A stretch of DNA of 64,000 nt, taken from JAPOUP01 sp965221405. Lineage in GTDB: Bacteria; Pseudomonadota; Alphaproteobacteria; Rhodobacterales; Rhodobacteraceae. The stretch covers positions 62,001 through 126,000 of the forward strand of contig CBDCSE010000001.1 of NCBI GenBank assembly GCA_965221405.1, given 5' to 3'. The notes beneath the pieces are model-generated. The model worked only from the letters and a program-made list of their open reading frames with translations, searched no databases and was not told the DNA's origin. The first letter of the stretch is position 1, and every line of letters starts with the position of its first letter. Of this stretch, positions 62,120-64,000 are shown piece by piece. The position numbers and the translations under genes are program-made.

Positions 62120-63436
62120 ATGCGATTGTTACGGGCAAATCGGTATTTCCCGCGTTCACTTTACGGACGGGCCGCGCTCATCCTGCTCGTGCCCGTGGTG
62201 ACATTGCAGATCGTGGTCTCGTTTTCGTTCATCCAGCGGCATTTCGAGGGAGTGACGGAGCAGATGACGCGTAACGTTGCGCTGGAACTGCGTTACCTGC
62301 TGAAACTGATCGACGAGTCACCAACTGGTCCGGCTGCGCTCGACGCCATTTCGTCCGTCGCCGGGCCGTTGGCATTCAGGCTTGAGTTACCCTCTGAACC
62401 CCCCGAAAGGGACATAAGGCCATTCTACGATTTTTCCGGTCGTGTCATGATGGATACGCTTCGCGGGGAGGTGGACGACGTTCGACGCATCGACCTTTCC
62501 GCCGAGAAGCACGTCCGGACATGGATCGGGACCCGGCATGGGACGATTTTCGCGGAATTCCACCGCAGTAGGGTGTCGGCGTCGAATCCGCACCAGCTTC
62601 TTGTCCTGATGGTACTTGCCGGCATTCTGCTTACGCTCATCGCTTTCGTATTCCTGCGCCAGCAGCTCAGGCCGATCAAGCGGCTTGCCAGCGCTTCGGA
62701 GGCGTTCGGCAAGGGACGAATCGAGCGGTACGATCCGTCGGGTGCCGCGGAGGTCCGCGCCGCGGGACAGGCGTTCCTGGATATGCGGACGCGGACACTC
62801 AGTCAGATCGAACAGCGGACGATGATGCTGCTCGGCGTAAGCCACGACATGCGCACTCCTCTTACACGACTCCGGTTGGGACTGTCGATGGCCGGGGAAG
62901 GTCCGGAAATCAAGGATATGGAACGCGATGTTGGTGAACTGGAGCGCTTGACCGATGAATTCCTGGCCTTCGCCCGTGATGATTCGCTGGACGATCCTCA
63001 ACTGACCGATCCGGTCGGACTGGCACATGATGTTGTCGGAAAGTTCGTGGAGTCGGGAAGGCCAGTAAGAATCCGCGAGGTTTCCGGCGAAGGCACGGCG
63101 GTCCTGCGCCCGGCAGCCATGTCGCGGGCGCTGGAGAATCTGATCGGGAACGCGGTGCGCTATGGGTCGGTCTGTGAGGTTCGGATCGTGGTATCGCCCG
63201 GTACGGTCAGAATCTCCGTGGAGGACGATGGCCCGGGAATACCCGAAGGCGCACGGGATGAGGCGTTGAAAGCTTTCGTCCGTCTTGATCCCGCCCGTAA
63301 TCAGGATAGGGGCAGTGGCGTTGGGCTCGGCCTGGCGATCGCAAGTGACATCGCGCATCGGCATGGCGGATCATTGTCTCTCAACCGCAGTCTGGCTTTG
63401 GGAGGTCTGAGAGCCGATCTGGTCCTCGCGCGTTGA
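62120..63436 (+). CDS. EnvZ-like sensor histidine kinase
   Basis: A 438-aa inner-membrane kinase. A first helix (AALILLVPVVTLQIVVSFSFI) and a second at ~155-175 (LLVLMVLAGILLTLIAFVFL) flank a ~110-aa periplasmic domain. A HAMP domain follows, then the H-box LLGVSHDMRTPLTRLRLGL (phospho-His), N-box ENLIGNAVRYG, and G-boxes EDDGPGIP and GSGVGLGLAI. It resembles EnvZ of alphaproteobacteria. No response regulator gene lies within the window beside it, so its partner must be elsewhere. Confidence 0.92.
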   Translation: MRLLRANRYFPRSLYGRAALILLVPVVTLQIVVSFSFIQRHFEGVTEQMTRNVALELRYLLKLIDESPTGPAALDAISSVAGPLAFRLELPSEPPERDIRPFYDFSGRVMMDTLRGEVDDVRRIDLSAEKHVRTWIGTRHGTIFAEFHRSRVSASNPHQLLVLMVLAGILLTLIAFVFLRQQLRPIKRLASASEAFGKGRIERYDPSGAAEVRAAGQAFLDMRTRTLSQIEQRTMMLLGVSHDMRTPLTRLRLGLSMAGEGPEIKDMERDVGELERLTDEFLAFARDDSLDDPQLTDPVGLAHDVVGKFVESGRPVRIREVSGEGTAVLRPAAMSRALENLIGNAVRYGSVCEVRIVVSPGTVRISVEDDGPGIPEGARDEALKAFVRLDPARNQDRGSGVGLGLAIASDIAHRHGGSLSLNRSLALGGLRADLVLAR

Positions 63437-63902
63437 TGAAGGGCGATGTGCGCGGGGAGGCGCGGCGGGTGGTCGGGGCATTTCCGGTTGTTATCATTGA
63501 AATGACCTACGCACAGGCGCATACCGGGTCGCACGGCCAACCGAGATGCGGACCGATTCCAGTTCCATGTCCAGCGCACGGCTCCGTCATACCAGGGACT
63601 CCGCGCATGCAGTTCTGGAGCTGCTTACGGCGGACGATCTGGAGGAACCACTCATCCTGTGACGGGCGGCTGCCCTTAGCGGCTTCTTGCCGTTAAGTCG
63701 TGCATGATGTTTGATGCGACAGGACCGAATACGCTGGAGTGTGACACGATATGATGATTAGGCGAAATGTCCGTATCTCGCCCGGCCTTTATGGCCATTC
63801 GGGAGAATTCCATCGATTTTACCATTGCCCGGGGGGTCATATGCTGGACACCAGCACTGCAATTGGCGATCTTCTGGATTTTTTGGCAGCCTGCACCCGT
63901 TC
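63437..63902. other. Sensor kinase to purM gap
   Basis: 466 bp with no recognisable gene. It should carry the purM promoter; no clear operator or hairpin was identified. Confidence 0.4.
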
Positions 63903-64000
63903 ATGAAAACGTGCGTGGGACTGACCTATACGGCGGCGGGCGTGGATATTGATGCCGGCGGGGAGTTGGTCAGGCGGATTGAACCTGCGGCCGAATCCAC
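63903..64000 (+). CDS. purM: Phosphoribosylformylglycinamidine cyclo-ligase, 5' part only
   Basis: From the ATG at 63903 the translation includes GLTYTAAGVDIDAGGELVRR and IEPAAEST, the conserved N-terminus of PurM (AIR synthetase; usual form TYxDAGVDIDAGNxLVxxIKP). The window ends after 32 codons, so only the start is visible. PurM makes aminoimidazole ribonucleotide in purine synthesis. No strong ribosome binding site is apparent upstream. Confidence 0.8.
   Translation, partial: MKTCVGLTYTAAGVDIDAGGELVRRIEPAAES

Noticed and set aside
1..64000. CRISPR arrays, retrons, diversity-generating retroelements, rRNA operons
   Set aside because: No regularly spaced direct repeats, no reverse transcriptase motif (YxDD context) and no rRNA sequence were seen in the window.

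Overview
The window looks like a chromosome segment of an alphaproteobacterium, most likely Rhodobacterales-like. Gene order supports this: aroK-aroB; pyrH-frr-uppS-cdsA-rseP-bamA-ompH-fabZ-lpxA-lpxI-lpxB; pgk followed by two peptidyl-prolyl isomerases; tyrS divergent from anmK. The envelope genes (BamA, lipid A synthesis, RseP) show a Gram-negative cell. Host genes are moderately GC-rich (36 of 60 bases GC in a hand-counted block of bamA). The insertion-sequence (IS) material is far richer (48-50 of 60 in three hand-counted blocks). Taxonomy is inferred from gene order only.

Layout. 1-6.2 kb: end of a secreted protein gene, a coupled 46-aa membrane peptide, aroK-aroB, ssb, a poorly understood small gene pair and a Uma2-family gene. 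6.2-7.7 kb: Uma2 and IS630 scraps, a lytic transglycosylase and a small hypothetical gene. 7.9-13.4 kb: a peptide/nickel-type ABC importer (binding protein, two permeases, fused double ATPase). 13.6-27.4 kb: miaA, then the long envelope and translation cluster, then mnmA. dxr and lpxD, often found in this cluster, are absent from it. 27.6-31.1 kb: a graveyard of nested IS remnants (ISNCY, IS200/IS605, IS4, IS630) around an AT-richer island with a small coiled-coil membrane protein. 31.4-38.9 kb: a SWIM/SNF2 helicase, ligA and recG. 38.9-41.7 kb: a decayed composite element (IS5-type plus a DUF4338/ISAs1-type transposase). 41.9-53.7 kb: glycolysis and housekeeping (fba, pgk, two PPIases, DUF3179, tyrS, anmK, eno) with two related IS630 copies. 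54-64 kb: two EamA transporters, a Fur-family regulator, an ArdC-like protein, a WYL regulator split by a third IS630, tRNA-Phe, a metallo-beta-lactamase-fold hydrolase, a sensor kinase and the start of purM.

Main points. (1) Two elements sit exactly in the TA of TAA stop codons, those of recG and eno; a third splits a WYL regulator, and its removal restores a 368-codon frame. (2) IS copies of several unrelated families are very GC-rich and carry many Leu/Pro, Lys/Arg, Asp/Gly, Glu/Gly and Tyr/His differences, some at catalytic positions. This suggests GC-directed transition mutation or GC-biased gene conversion acting on repeats. (3) tyrosyl-tRNA synthetase carries an in-frame N-terminal helix-turn-helix domain with its own ribosome binding site. 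I see no CRISPR array, no rRNA and no recognisable complete phage-defence system.
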